DNA of 64,000 nucleotides from the NCBI RefSeq assembly GCF_040801915.1, contig NZ_JBFMIA010000009.1, forward strand, positions 55,474 through 119,473, in the 5' to 3' direction. The stretch is from Jeotgalibacillus marinus. GTDB lineage: Bacteria; Bacillota; Bacilli; Bacillales; Jeotgalibacillaceae. The position numbers and the translations under genes are program-made. Positions 7,624 through 16,021 of the stretch are shown piece after piece. Positions within the stretch are counted from its first letter, which is position 1. Each line of letters opens with the position of its first letter. The notes under the pieces are model-generated. The model did not search any database, was not told where the DNA came from, and worked only from the letters and a program-made list of their open reading frames with translations.

Positions 7624-10173
7624 ATGGGCACAGTTCATGGAAATTATAAAGAAGGTTTTTCACTCGATAACCAAAATACTGGGGACTATAAAAAAGTTTC
7701 CATTACCCTTCATTACCGTCGGCATGATGGAGATTATAGTGGCTGGAATCTGTGGGTTTGGCTAGAAGGACAAAATGGACGTATGGTTGAGTTTGTTGAA
7801 AAGTCTTCATACGGACGCACAGCTACATTTACAATGGAGGACTCAACCGGAATCAATCGTGTTGGTTTTATCATACGGAAAAGCACGGAACAAAATGATT
7901 GGGCAAGCAAACGATTTGACGATCGGTTTATTACATCATTTGATGACAATGCACATGCAGAAGTTTGGCTCGTACAAGGGATAGAAAAAATTTATTATCA
8001 TAAAAAGGAGGTTGACGTAACACCAAGTATAATAAGTGCTACGTTGGAAAAATGGCATGAAATTGAGGTTAAGACAAATCTGGCTTTTGATTGGGAACAC
8101 GACAATATCACAGTTAATCTTGAAGGAGCATCGATTAAAGAAATCCATGTGTCAAAAGACCATGATTCTTCTCGTCTCGCTCACCAGTTAACGATAAAAA
8201 CAAAAGAAAAATTGACCTTACAAGCAGACTACCGTGTTGCTATTTCGCATTTTGGAACCTGTGATGTTACCTATGGTTCAATCGTTCGCACCAAACAATT
8301 TAATGACGAATTTGCTTACAACGGCACACTGGGCGCAATTTATACAAATGAACGGACATTGTTTCGCGTATGGTCGCCCGATGCACAAAAAGCAACACTT
8401 GCGCTTTATTCAAACGCTGAAGTAAAAGAACTTTCTTTGTATCCGATGGAAAAAGGACCTAATGGCACATGGAGCTATGATTTCAATGGGGATACGCACG
8501 AAATGGTGTATATGTTCCGTGTTAAAATCGGTAAAGACTGGCATGAAGCGGTCGATCCCTATGCTAAAGCTGTAACTGTGAATGGAGAAAAAGGCGTTGT
8601 CGTTGACCTTTTAAAAACGAACCCAGCGAAGTGGACCCTTTCAAAGCCACCTTTTCAGTCAATTGAAGATGCAATCATTTATGAGCTTCATGTACGCGAT
8701 GCTTCGATCGACCCAAACAGTGGGATTACACACAAGGGAAAATTTCTAGGTTTAACGGAGACAAATACAATGACGTCTGATGGTTTTAAAACAGGCATCG
8801 ACCATATTGTAGACCTTGGTGTGACACATGTTCAACTACTCCCAATCAATGATTATTGGACTGTTGACGAAACGAAAAGCGAATCGTCTCAGTATAACTG
8901 GGGGTATGATCCACAACATTTTAACGCGCCAGAAGGTTCTTATTCAACAGATCCATTTCATCCAAGATCGAGAATCATTGAGTTAAAAAAACTGATACAA
9001 ACACTACATGACCGTGGGATACGTGTCATTATGGATGTCGTATACAACCATGTATATAACGTTGCTCATTCAAATTTTCATCAGCTGGCTCCTGGTTACT
9101 ATTTCCGCTATACAAAAGATGGGTTACTTTCAAATGGGACTGGAGTAGGGAGCGATACTGCTTCTGAGCGATACATGATGAGAAAATTCATTGTCGATTC
9201 ACTCGTTTATTGGGCAACAGAATATAACATTGACGGCTTTCGGTTTGATTTGATGGGAATCCACGACATCGATACGATGAATACTGCTAGACAAGCACTT
9301 GATGAGGTCGATCCATCTATCATCATGCTCGGTGAAGGTTGGAATTTGTTAACTCCACTTGCTGAAGAAAAAAAGGCAAACCAATTAAATGCTGACAAAA
9401 TGCCTCGAATCGCTCATTTTAATGATTCAATACGTGACCATTTAAAAGGAAATAACTTTTTTGATCAAGACAGAGGATTCATCAATGGACGCGACGGCTA
9501 CAACGTTCAAATTAAACAAGGAATTTCTGCAGGAATGAAGGTCCACTATGATCGCCAACGTTTCATTACACCAAATCAAGTAGTGAACTACGTAGAAGCT
9601 CACGACAACCATACTCTTTGGGATAAGCTAACGTTAACAAATCCCGGAGCTTCAATTGAAGATGTAAAGTTGATGCACAAACTAGCCACGTCCATTGTGC
9701 TCCTGTCACAAGGTATTCCTTTTCTGCATGCTGGGCAAGAATTTATGCGTACGAAAAACGGAGATCATAATAGTTATCAATCTCCAGATTCGATCAACAT
9801 GATGAATTGGGATCGCAAAGCTGAATTCGCACAAGAGGTTGAGTATGTAAAAGGTCTTATCGCATTAAGAAAGTTTAGTGAAGCCTTTCGGATGAAGTCT
9901 CGCCAAACAATCGAAGGTAGCATGCATTTCTTTCCTACCGATGAGTACCTCATTGCTTATCAATTACTCGTACACTCGGATGTTGAGGCATATTCAGAAT
10001 ATGTGGTTATTCACAATGCTCATCAACACCCAGTTTTATTTAATCTCAATTCTGTTGGACCATGGAATGTCTTAGTAAATGGCTATAAAGCAGGAATCGA
10101 ACCACTGAGCATCATCAAACGTAACCGTGTGGAAGTGCCGCGATTGTCTACACTCGTCCTCACAAAAAAATAA
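7624..10173 (+). CDS. pulA: Type I pullulanase (glycoside hydrolase 13)
   Basis: About 849 residues with no signal peptide, so cytoplasmic. Domains in order: CBM41-like starch-binding module (about 1-110, HYRRHDGDYSGWNLWVW), a linker domain, CBM48 (about 225-320) and the GH13 barrel (about 345-750). The pullulanase signature YNWGYDPQHFNAPEGSYST is present, as are conserved regions DVVYNH, GFRFDLMG (nucleophile Asp), MLGEGW (acid/base Glu) and EAHDNH (transition-state Asp). It hydrolyses alpha-1,6 branches of pullulan, dextrins or glycogen. The ATG at 7624 is preferred to the GTG at 7612, which lacks a ribosome site. Confidence 0.93.
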   Translation: MGTVHGNYKEGFSLDNQNTGDYKKVSITLHYRRHDGDYSGWNLWVWLEGQNGRMVEFVEKSSYGRTATFTMEDSTGINRVGFIIRKSTEQNDWASKRFDDRFITSFDDNAHAEVWLVQGIEKIYYHKKEVDVTPSIISATLEKWHEIEVKTNLAFDWEHDNITVNLEGASIKEIHVSKDHDSSRLAHQLTIKTKEKLTLQADYRVAISHFGTCDVTYGSIVRTKQFNDEFAYNGTLGAIYTNERTLFRVWSPDAQKATLALYSNAEVKELSLYPMEKGPNGTWSYDFNGDTHEMVYMFRVKIGKDWHEAVDPYAKAVTVNGEKGVVVDLLKTNPAKWTLSKPPFQSIEDAIIYELHVRDASIDPNSGITHKGKFLGLTETNTMTSDGFKTGIDHIVDLGVTHVQLLPINDYWTVDETKSESSQYNWGYDPQHFNAPEGSYSTDPFHPRSRIIELKKLIQTLHDRGIRVIMDVVYNHVYNVAHSNFHQLAPGYYFRYTKDGLLSNGTGVGSDTASERYMMRKFIVDSLVYWATEYNIDGFRFDLMGIHDIDTMNTARQALDEVDPSIIMLGEGWNLLTPLAEEKKANQLNADKMPRIAHFNDSIRDHLKGNNFFDQDRGFINGRDGYNVQIKQGISAGMKVHYDRQRFITPNQVVNYVEAHDNHTLWDKLTLTNPGASIEDVKLMHKLATSIVLLSQGIPFLHAGQEFMRTKNGDHNSYQSPDSINMMNWDRKAEFAQEVEYVKGLIALRKFSEAFRMKSRQTIEGSMHFFPTDEYLIAYQLLVHSDVEAYSEYVVIHNAHQHPVLFNLNSVGPWNVLVNGYKAGIEPLSIIKRNRVEVPRLSTLVLTKK

Positions 10174-10243
10174 CATTCCCTTGTCCATTGTTTCGTGCTC
10201 CTTGATTAGGGAACAGACAAAAAGATGAAAGGTAGATGATAAA

Positions 10244-10441
10244 ATGTTATATATACTAGCCATTTTCATTCCACCTTTAGCTGTGCTTTTTACAGGGAGG
10301 TTCGGATCATTCCTATTAAATATTTTATTGACGTTGTTAGCCTACATCCCTGGTCTAATTCACGCAGTTATTGTCATTCGCGATCAGAAGCATAAAAAAG
10401 ATATAGAACGTATTCTGAGAAGAAGCAACAAAAGAAGCTGA
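10244..10441 (+). CDS. YqaE/Pmp3-family small membrane protein
   Basis: A 65-residue protein with two membrane helices and the Pmp3 pattern: IPPLAVLFTGRFGSFLLNI, then TLLAYIPGLIHAVIVI and a basic tail. Pmp3/UPF0057 proteins modulate membrane potential and salt or low-temperature tolerance in other organisms; the bacterial role is not established. GAAAGG lies upstream of the ATG and a terminator overlaps the end, so it is probably monocistronic. Confidence 0.88.
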   Translation: MLYILAIFIPPLAVLFTGRFGSFLLNILLTLLAYIPGLIHAVIVIRDQKHKKDIERILRRSNKRS

Positions 10442-10460
10442 CCGATAGTCAGCTTCTTTT
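10430..10460 (+). terminator. Intrinsic terminator
   Basis: AAAAGAAGCTGAC / GTCAGCTTCTTTT, a perfect 13-bp stem with a 5-nt loop, overlapping the end of the Pmp3-family gene. Confidence 0.9.
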
Positions 10461-10599
10461 GCTTAGATGAAAAACGACAAAAGACAATTTCTAATCATTT
10501 TTCAACGATTGTGCATATCATGAAGTATCCCCAATTATACGTGAAAACTCAGACAGACAACTCGGACGAGTACAATCAATTTGAGAAAGGAGAAGAGTC

Positions 10600-10791
10600 A
10601 TGGATCAATGGCTGCGTTATGTTTCGATTATTTCTATGCTTGTGTTTGGATCAATTGAACTTTATTTCGGACTAAGATACGGCGTATGGTCACTTGAGGT
10701 TCTTATTGGCTTCGGAGCAGCGCTAGCATTATTTCTACTTACTCTCAAGCCATCTCAAGATAAACAACATCGTACTCGAATGAAACACTAA
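10600..10791 (+). CDS. Small two-helix membrane protein of unknown function
   Basis: A 63-residue protein. Two hydrophobic helices (about residues 6-26 and 30-48) are followed by a short charged tail. An excellent AAAGGAG lies 9 nt before the ATG, which is the main support for a real gene. No family was recognised. The gene ends about 12 nt before the inverted repeat of the next leader. Confidence 0.65.
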   Translation: MDQWLRYVSIISMLVFGSIELYFGLRYGVWSLEVLIGFGAALALFLLTLKPSQDKQHRTRMKH

Positions 10792-10802
10792 TCTTTTGCG
10801 TC

Positions 10803-10846
10803 CCCCTTATTCGTACTCATGTTATGATTATGAGTACGATAAGGGG
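10803..10846 (+). promoter_or_regulatory. Hairpin that would sequester the DUF2164 ribosome-binding site
   Basis: CCCCTTAT plus CGTACTCAT (with one extra T) pairs with ATGAGTACGATAAGGGG, a 17-bp stem with a 9-nt loop. The AAGGGG of the second arm is the Shine-Dalgarno of the gene starting at 10855. If transcribed, the hairpin hides the ribosome site. It could instead be a DNA operator. Confidence 0.6.
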
Positions 10847-10854
10847 TGATCATC

Positions 10855-11082
10855 ATGAAAGATCCATTTACACTATCAGAAAAGGACAAGCAATCTATGG
10901 TTCAAGCACTACGAAGCTACTTTGAAGAAGAGCGCAATGAAGAAATTGGTGAATTAGCAGCCACACTTTTACTCGACTTTCTACTAAAAGAAATCGGTCC
11001 AACCATATATAATAAAGGGGTCGCTGACGCTCATTCATATTTAACAGAAAAGCTTGAAGATGTGTTTGAAATTCAGAAGTAA
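10855..11082 (+). CDS. DUF2164 family protein
   Basis: A 75-residue acidic cytoplasmic protein with the DUF2164 pattern: LSEKDKQSMVQALRSYFEEE, EIGELAATLLLDFLLKEIGP and YNKGVADAHSYL. The family is widespread in bacteria and has no known function. The ATG at 10855 lies 8 nt after GGGG; the in-frame GTG at 10846 lies inside the ribosome site and is rejected. Expression may depend on the inverted repeat just upstream. Confidence 0.85.
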   Translation: MKDPFTLSEKDKQSMVQALRSYFEEERNEEIGELAATLLLDFLLKEIGPTIYNKGVADAHSYLTEKLEDVFEIQK

Positions 11083-11202
11083 GTACAAACTGGAAGCAGA
11101 TGCAGGAGCTTAACTCCGACAAACGTAAGACGATCAACACATGTAGCACTTTTTTTCTATTGAAATGAGGAGTGGCTATGATTCGAGGAGCTAGATGTAC
11201 AA

Positions 11203-11256
11203 AAATAGGCGTAAGAGAACATTTCTTAATTAAGAGGTGCTCTCCTACGCCTATTT
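11203..11256. terminator. Bidirectional terminator
   Basis: AAATAGGCGTAaGAGA pairs with TCTCcTACGCCTATTT, a 16-bp stem with one mismatch and A/T tracts on both sides, between convergent genes. Confidence 0.85.
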
Positions 11257-11280
11257 ATTATGTATTAAACCTTCACTCGA

Positions 11281-12030
11281 CTATTCGACACGAGCTCCTT
11301 CTTTAACGATCAGTTCTGTATCTGATGAGGAATTTGCTTGATCTATATTCATGGCATGCCATGTAAAAACCCACTCGTTATCCTTTAAATAAGGTAGTTC
11401 TTCAGAAATTAAGTATCGCTCTGTGTCCCTGTAGATTTCAAACCAGATCTTCGCTTTGTAAGATTGCATTGCGAGTTTTTTTGCTTCATTTACATTAACG
11501 AGCTGAGTGTTTTGTTGCTTAATGACAATCGGTATTTCAGCTGTGAATGCTGGTTGTGCTGTGGGATAAAACGTAATATTGATCGTATATTGATCAGAAG
11601 GTGCTAAGGTCGTCTCCTGTTCATTCAATGGAATTTCTAAATCGAATTGCGCTGATTTGGAAAGTTGTTCATTAGAGATCATACTTGCTGTTTTTGATTC
11701 GTCTTCTCCGCATGCAGCTGCAGGGTTTTTCTGAATCAATTCATTACCGATCATCTCCGCATTGACTGTAATAGTGATCGGTTCACCACAGCGCTCATCA
11801 TAGGTCACTGGTGCGCTGAGTTCATTCTGTAAAGTGGTTTCGATGCTGATAACATCGCCCTCTAAAAACTCTTCTCCATTGGTCACAACATTCAACGTAA
11901 GACCATTCGATGAAAAATCGTATAATTCCTTGATGTCAGAATCGGAGCCGCTTCCTGGAAAGTATACAAAGGATAAAAAGGCAATACCCGCTACAAAAAA
12001 CCCAATACCGATCCACGAACTTTTTCTCAT
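11281..12030 (-). CDS. Membrane-anchored extracellular protein, function unknown
   Basis: A 249-residue protein with an N-terminal signal anchor (about residues 5-26, GIGFFVAGIAFLSFVYF) and an acidic extracellular part. Residues about 45-160 look like a beta-sandwich of the kind found in BsuPI-type proteins (NGLTLNVVTNGEEFLEGDVI ... SAPVTYDERCGEPITITV), with two cysteines that might form a disulfide. The C-terminal 70 residues look like a separate domain. It is monocistronic. I do not recognise the family with certainty. Confidence 0.7.
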   Translation of the reverse strand: MRKSSWIGIGFFVAGIAFLSFVYFPGSGSDSDIKELYDFSSNGLTLNVVTNGEEFLEGDVISIETTLQNELSAPVTYDERCGEPITITVNAEMIGNELIQKNPAAACGEDESKTASMISNEQLSKSAQFDLEIPLNEQETTLAPSDQYTINITFYPTAQPAFTAEIPIVIKQQNTQLVNVNEAKKLAMQSYKAKIWFEIYRDTERYLISEELPYLKDNEWVFTWHAMNIDQANSSSDTELIVKEGARVE

Positions 12031-12044
12031 TCTGCTCCTCTCCT

Positions 12045-12459
12045 TTCTAGACGTAGCTTATTACTATTATATCTATGATTTCTTGTGATAATACTTTTAA
12101 ACAGCATAATACTTTTCTGTTTGATTGTTCTAACGACTGTCAGGATAATTAAGAAGCCAATTTGGTCTGCACTTGTTTTGAAACTTCTACAAATTTGTAC
12201 TATTATATAGTTAGAGTACCATAATGTCGGATTTGACTCTTGAGATAGTTTTGTTTCCTTGAAAGATCTATGGGGTGAAAAAAGTAAGTTGTAGTTTGGT
12301 TCAATCCGTTAGCGAGAGGATCGTTTGCTTCCAATTTGTTCTGTTTACCCTTTGATTTGCGAATCTCCTATAAGATGGTTTATATTTAGGAGATACTATT
12401 GTAAAATTTTATTAACAAAAAAGATCATGATTATCCACTAAGGAATATGGGGTGTTAAG
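12045..12459. other. Intergenic region without recognised features
   Basis: About 415 bp between divergent genes. No ORF, hairpin or repeat stood out; a TATA-rich patch near 12205 could belong to a promoter. Confidence 0.5.
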
Positions 12460-12648
12460 ATGACAACGGCAAATGTAGGACAATTTGTACGATTCACACG
12501 ACATGGTTTTGAAATTACAGGGGAAGTAACGAAGATTCTTGAACGTTCTGTAATTGTTAATATTTCTGGAGAAGACGCATTATTACTTGATTATGGTACT
12601 AATTTCACCGTGGTTTCACATGAAAATTATGAAGTGATAAAAAAATGA
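12460..12648 (+). CDS. DUF2187 family protein (YkvS-like)
   Basis: A 62-residue protein matching the DUF2187/YkvS pattern: VGQFVRFTRHGFEITGEV, SVIVNIS and TVVSHENYEVI. It is predicted to be a small beta-barrel. The family is common in Bacillaceae and uncharacterised. The ATG is preceded by GGGGTG. A strong terminator follows, so the gene is transcribed alone. Confidence 0.88.
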   Translation: MTTANVGQFVRFTRHGFEITGEVTKILERSVIVNISGEDALLLDYGTNFTVVSHENYEVIKK

Positions 12649-12662
12649 TTTTTAAAACACAC

Positions 12663-12690
12663 GCGCTATCCACTAAGTGGTAGCGCATTT
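12663..12690 (+). terminator. Intrinsic terminator
   Basis: GCGCTAtCCAC / GTGGTAGCGC stem with a 3-nt loop, then a T run. It lies between convergent genes. Confidence 0.8.
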
Positions 12691-12691
12691 T

Positions 12692-12850
12692 TCATGTATA
12701 CAAATTGTCTATCTCGACCATGCTCAGTGCATCTTCATCATTGCCCTCATTTAGATCAACAGCTTCAAAATTACTAATTAATAAATAGATCACAATCAAC
12801 ATCACAATGACAAGTAAAACCATTCCTATAACGATTTTTTTGCCGTTCAT
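12692..12850 (-). CDS. 52-residue single-helix membrane protein, coupled to the acetyltransferase gene
   Basis: Begins MNGKKIVIGMVLLVIVMLIV, one membrane helix, then an acidic tail containing NEGNDEDALSM. Its ATG overlaps the TGA of the upstream acetyltransferase gene (ATGA), which indicates translational coupling. AAAGA upstream is a weak ribosome site. The function is unknown. Confidence 0.65.
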   Translation of the reverse strand: MNGKKIVIGMVLLVIVMLIVIYLLISNFEAVDLNEGNDEDALSMVEIDNLYT

Positions 12851-13323
12851 TCTTTTCCAATCTCTTTAACTGCTTGATTACCTACATTCATCAACATATC
12901 CACGTGCGGGATCCCATCATCCAAATACTCTTCTGATGTTTCCTCAAAGCCAAATGATTGATAAAAATGTTTAAGATAGAACTGTGCCTGCAGTTTAATG
13001 TTTTCTACTTTCCATTCTTCGACCATGATCTCTATCGACTTCAACATCAATTCGCGTGCGATACCGCTTCCACGATGAGATTCATTCACGATGATTCTGC
13101 CAATAGAAGGAACATTATATTTGACTCCTCCTGGAAGAAGGCGTGCATAGGCCACCAATTCTCCTTTATGTTCAAGCGTCAGATGATGGCCTTTTGTATC
13201 ATACCCATCAATTTCTTCATACGCACATTGTTGTTCTACAACAAAAATATTAGTTCTCTCCATCAAGATTCGATATAATTCATGCGTTGTTAATTCATCA
13301 AACGATTTTAATGTCCACTCCAC
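12847..13323 (-). CDS. ElaA-like GNAT acetyltransferase
   Basis: A 158-residue protein of ElaA type: YRILMERTNIFVVEQQCAY, EIDGYDTKGHH, the acetyl-CoA loop region IGRIIVNESHRGSGIARELM and QAQFYLKHFYQSFGF with DGIPHVDM. It would transfer an acetyl group to an unknown small molecule or protein in the cytoplasm. The GTG at 13323 is chosen because GGAGG lies 7 nt upstream and the protein then begins where ElaA begins; the open frame continues further upstream without support. A 52-residue membrane protein overlaps its stop codon. Confidence 0.85.
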   Translation of the reverse strand: MEWTLKSFDELTTHELYRILMERTNIFVVEQQCAYEEIDGYDTKGHHLTLEHKGELVAYARLLPGGVKYNVPSIGRIIVNESHRGSGIARELMLKSIEIMVEEWKVENIKLQAQFYLKHFYQSFGFEETSEEYLDDGIPHVDMLMNVGNQAVKEIGKE

Positions 13324-13530
13324 TTTCCATCCTCCATTCTGTTCAGTCACCAATAGTTCCATTATAATAACTTTATAAACAAAAGCGCAAGCATGGTCAT
13401 TCAGCCACAACAAGCATAAAGCGCGCTGACTTACCTCTTGAGCTAGATGGTACAAAAGCGCAAGAGGTAAGTCAGCCAAGACACGAAAAGAAAAAAATTC
13501 ATCTCCCCAGCGAGAAAGGAAGAAAGAAAC

Positions 13531-13680
13531 GTGGAAAAAGCAGCAACGTTGATTGTTGATACCCTAATTTGGCTAGGTATTCTATTTATTATATTTACCG
13601 TGTTTATCATTGGCTTTTTACTTAAGCTAAAAGACATTAATAAAGAAAAGAAGCGTCCTATAGACAAGCGTGAACGATAG
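13531..13680 (+). CDS. 49-residue single-helix membrane protein
   Basis: GTG start after AAAGGAAGAAAG. The product has a membrane helix (LIWLGILFIIFTVFIIGFLL) flanked by charged residues and ends in a basic tail. Start signal, hydrophobic pattern and clean stop suggest a real small gene. The family was not recognised. Confidence 0.6.
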   Translation: MEKAATLIVDTLIWLGILFIIFTVFIIGFLLKLKDINKEKKRPIDKRER

Positions 13681-13753
13681 GATGCTTTTAAATTACGTGA
13701 AGAAAAGCAGCAACATATGGGCAGAGCTTCCTTCTATTTTCAGAAATCTAAAA

Positions 13754-13784
13754 AGCTGCCGAGTTTTCTCTCGACAGCCTTTTT
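13754..13784. terminator. Intrinsic terminator between convergent genes
   Basis: GCTGcCGAG / CTCGaCAGC stem with one mismatch, A tract before and T tract after, so it can serve both strands. Confidence 0.7.
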
Positions 13785-13794
13785 GTTTTCCGTA

Positions 13795-14250
13795 TTATAA
13801 TGGACGCATTTCGTCTTCATAGGTGATCTCTTCTGGCTGTTTTGGTTTACGTGCAAAGCACATAATGCCTGCGATCAAGAAGAGTAATGCTGGCAACCAA
13901 CCAAATAAAAACGTACCAAGACCAACCACTACTGTACTCGCGATCAACAATCCACCTGCAAGATTTGGTTTGCGATTTCCACGCACAACTACGATGGCGA
14001 TAATACTTAGAATCGTACTAATCATGACAGCAATGATGAATACAACCCCTAAACTATTCAGAGCATCGAAAATAACGGAAGGATCCAAACCTGCTTCAGC
14101 AAGTACTGGGTCATCTTGAAAGATCTCTTCGAATTCCATTCTTGACTGATCATCTGAGAAAACCGGTTTTAGAATAAATGCTCCCGCAATCATTAAAACG
14201 TTAATAACAACACCAATTACTGTTAAGATGATTTCCGCTGTTCTTTTCAT
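13795..14250 (-). CDS. DUF4064 family membrane protein
   Basis: A 151-residue protein with four membrane helices (about 5-30, 65-88, 95-115, 118-135), an acidic loop after the first helix and a short C-terminal tail. It matches the DUF4064 pattern (KRTAEIILTVIGVVINVLMI ... AGGLLIASTVVVGLGTFLFG). The function is unknown. AGGAGG lies upstream of the ATG. Confidence 0.8.
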   Translation of the reverse strand: MKRTAEIILTVIGVVINVLMIAGAFILKPVFSDDQSRMEFEEIFQDDPVLAEAGLDPSVIFDALNSLGVVFIIAVMISTILSIIAIVVVRGNRKPNLAGGLLIASTVVVGLGTFLFGWLPALLFLIAGIMCFARKPKQPEEITYEDEMRPL

Positions 14251-14345
14251 TTTGAATTACCTCCTAATATGTAAGATATACAAATTACCTCCCCTATTAT
14301 ACGGAAACATTCATCTTAAAGTTCCCATATCAAAAAAAAAATCAA

Positions 14346-15143
14346 TTATTCTTCTTGAATGACTTGAATCAATTCTTTTAATCTTTTTATGGTATGATCC
14401 GGTTTTCCATCAAATCGGCTAACCTCTGTAGCTTCTTCATGTTGAATCCAGATACTTTTCATCCCTATCCGATTCGCGCCAAGTATGTCGGTTCTTTTGT
14501 TGTCTCCAACCATCCACACATCTTCTGTTCTTAAATCTACAAGACGCAAGGCATGTTCAAAGACAACGGGCGATGGCTTGCCAATTCCAATATTCCCTGA
14601 AATGATTATATGTTCAAAATACGGGACAATGTTTGGTGTGATCGCTAGTTTTTCAAGTTGAAGTGATGGTGCACCGTTTGTTAGTATAAGCAGTTGAATT
14701 CCTTGTTTTTTAATGAAATCAAGTACTTCAAATGTTTCTTCATACAACACCGGTTGTTCTCTTCTATGAGCAATAAAGTATTCACTTAACCTCTCACCTT
14801 CCCTTTCGCCAGTGAAACCGCATTGTCGAAGTGCTTCCGTCCACACCCTTTTACGATAATCTGGCATAAGCCTTCCCATCTCTCTAAATTGATGGTTAAC
14901 TACATCACCAAACCCCCCCCATAGCCCTTCAAATGGGTTTATTCCAATGGTTTGTGTAAAGGCATATGTCGGATATTCTGAATAGATCTTCGGTGCAATG
15001 CGGCGCACAGCATCAACTAGTTTTAAAGAATCAACTCCATACGCTTTTTCAGCATCTTGAGCTGTATAATGTAACGCTCGCTCAATACTTTTTTTATCCC
15101 AAAGTAATGTATCATCCAAATCAAAAATAATTGCTTTTGGCAT
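14346..15143 (-). CDS. HAD-family hydrolase
   Basis: A 265-residue HAD phosphatase. Motif I is FDLDDTLL (nucleophile and acid Asp), motif II LILTNGAP, motif III the Lys of GIGKPSP, motif IV MVGDNKRTDILGA. The long helical cap (about 20-105) fits subclass IA. Such enzymes dephosphorylate sugar phosphates or nucleotides, but the substrate cannot be read from the sequence. The ATG at 15143 is preferred to the TTG directly before it. Confidence 0.88.
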   Translation of the reverse strand: MPKAIIFDLDDTLLWDKKSIERALHYTAQDAEKAYGVDSLKLVDAVRRIAPKIYSEYPTYAFTQTIGINPFEGLWGGFGDVVNHQFREMGRLMPDYRKRVWTEALRQCGFTGEREGERLSEYFIAHRREQPVLYEETFEVLDFIKKQGIQLLILTNGAPSLQLEKLAITPNIVPYFEHIIISGNIGIGKPSPVVFEHALRLVDLRTEDVWMVGDNKRTDILGANRIGMKSIWIQHEEATEVSRFDGKPDHTIKRLKELIQVIQEE

Positions 15144-15211
15144 CAATTATTCCACTCCCTATACAAGTGATCTTTTTATTGTCGCAAAATTCAGTTCTAA
15201 TTACACGAAGA

Positions 15212-15250
15212 AAAAGCATTTTCCCATAAGTTATTAGAGAAAATGCTTTT
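15212..15250. terminator. Intrinsic terminator of tcyABC
   Basis: AAAAGCATTTTC / GAAAATGCTTTT, a 12-bp stem with a 15-nt loop, beyond the tcyC stop. Tracts on both sides allow either direction. Confidence 0.8.
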
Positions 15251-15260
15251 GTATGTCCTA

Positions 15261-16010
15261 TTAAGAAGGATTTAACATGCGATCTAAAAATTGCATGGTA
15301 CGCGCTTCTTTCGGATTTTTTAAAATTTCTGATGGGGGTCCTTGTTCAACAATATGACCGCCATCGATAAATAGCACATGATCGGCTACTTCTTCAGCAA
15401 ACTTTAACTCGTGAGTGACAATCGCCATCGTCCAGCCCTCGTTGGCAAGTTCTTTAATTACGCGAAGCACTTCCCCTACAAGTTCAGGATCAAGCGCAGA
15501 TGTTGGCTCATCAAACAGCATAAGCTCTGGTTCGATAGCTAGTGCTCGAGCGATTCCCACACGTTGCTGCTGTCCACCTGAAAGCTGGTGAGGATAGAGA
15601 TGCATTTTTTCACCTAAACCAACTTTTTGCAGCAATGATTCGGCCAACTCACGAACTTGACCTTTTTCTTTTTTTTGAACAATAACTGGTCCTTCCATCA
15701 CATTTTCCAATGCCGTTTTATGAGGAAACAGGTTGTAGGATTGAAATACCATACCTGATTTTCGACGAAGCCTTAAAATGTCATTTTTAGAAGGATTTTT
15801 ATTAAATGATACGTCAAAGCCATCATGGAAGTGAAAAGAACCTCGATTAGGCATTTCAAGCGCATTTAAGCAACGAAGTAGAGTCGTCTTGCCAGATCCT
15901 GAGGGACCAATAATGGCAATAACGTTCCCTTTTTCAATCTCGATATCCATGCCTTTCAACACTTCTAACTCACCAAATGATTTGTGTAAATCTTTCACCG
16001 ATATTAACAT
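15261..16010 (-). CDS. tcyC: Cystine ABC transporter, ATP-binding protein
   Basis: A 249-residue ABC ATPase of the polar amino-acid type. It has Walker A GPSGSGKTT (residues 33-41), Q-loop, signature LSGGQQQR, Walker B LMLFDEPTSALDPE and switch His in TMAIVTHELKF. It powers import with the permease 11 nt upstream. The three-gene order binding protein, permease, ATPase is the tcyABC order of Bacillus subtilis. The cystine assignment rests on TcyA similarity. Confidence 0.88.
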   Translation of the reverse strand: MLISVKDLHKSFGELEVLKGMDIEIEKGNVIAIIGPSGSGKTTLLRCLNALEMPNRGSFHFHDGFDVSFNKNPSKNDILRLRRKSGMVFQSYNLFPHKTALENVMEGPVIVQKKEKGQVRELAESLLQKVGLGEKMHLYPHQLSGGQQQRVGIARALAIEPELMLFDEPTSALDPELVGEVLRVIKELANEGWTMAIVTHELKFAEEVADHVLFIDGGHIVEQGPPSEILKNPKEARTMQFLDRMLNPS

Positions 16011-16021
16011 GGTTCCCCTCC

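Noticed and set aside
13324..13479. Upstream extension of the ElaA-like protein.
   Set aside because: No homology and no ribosome site; GTG at 13323 has GGAGG at 7 nt.
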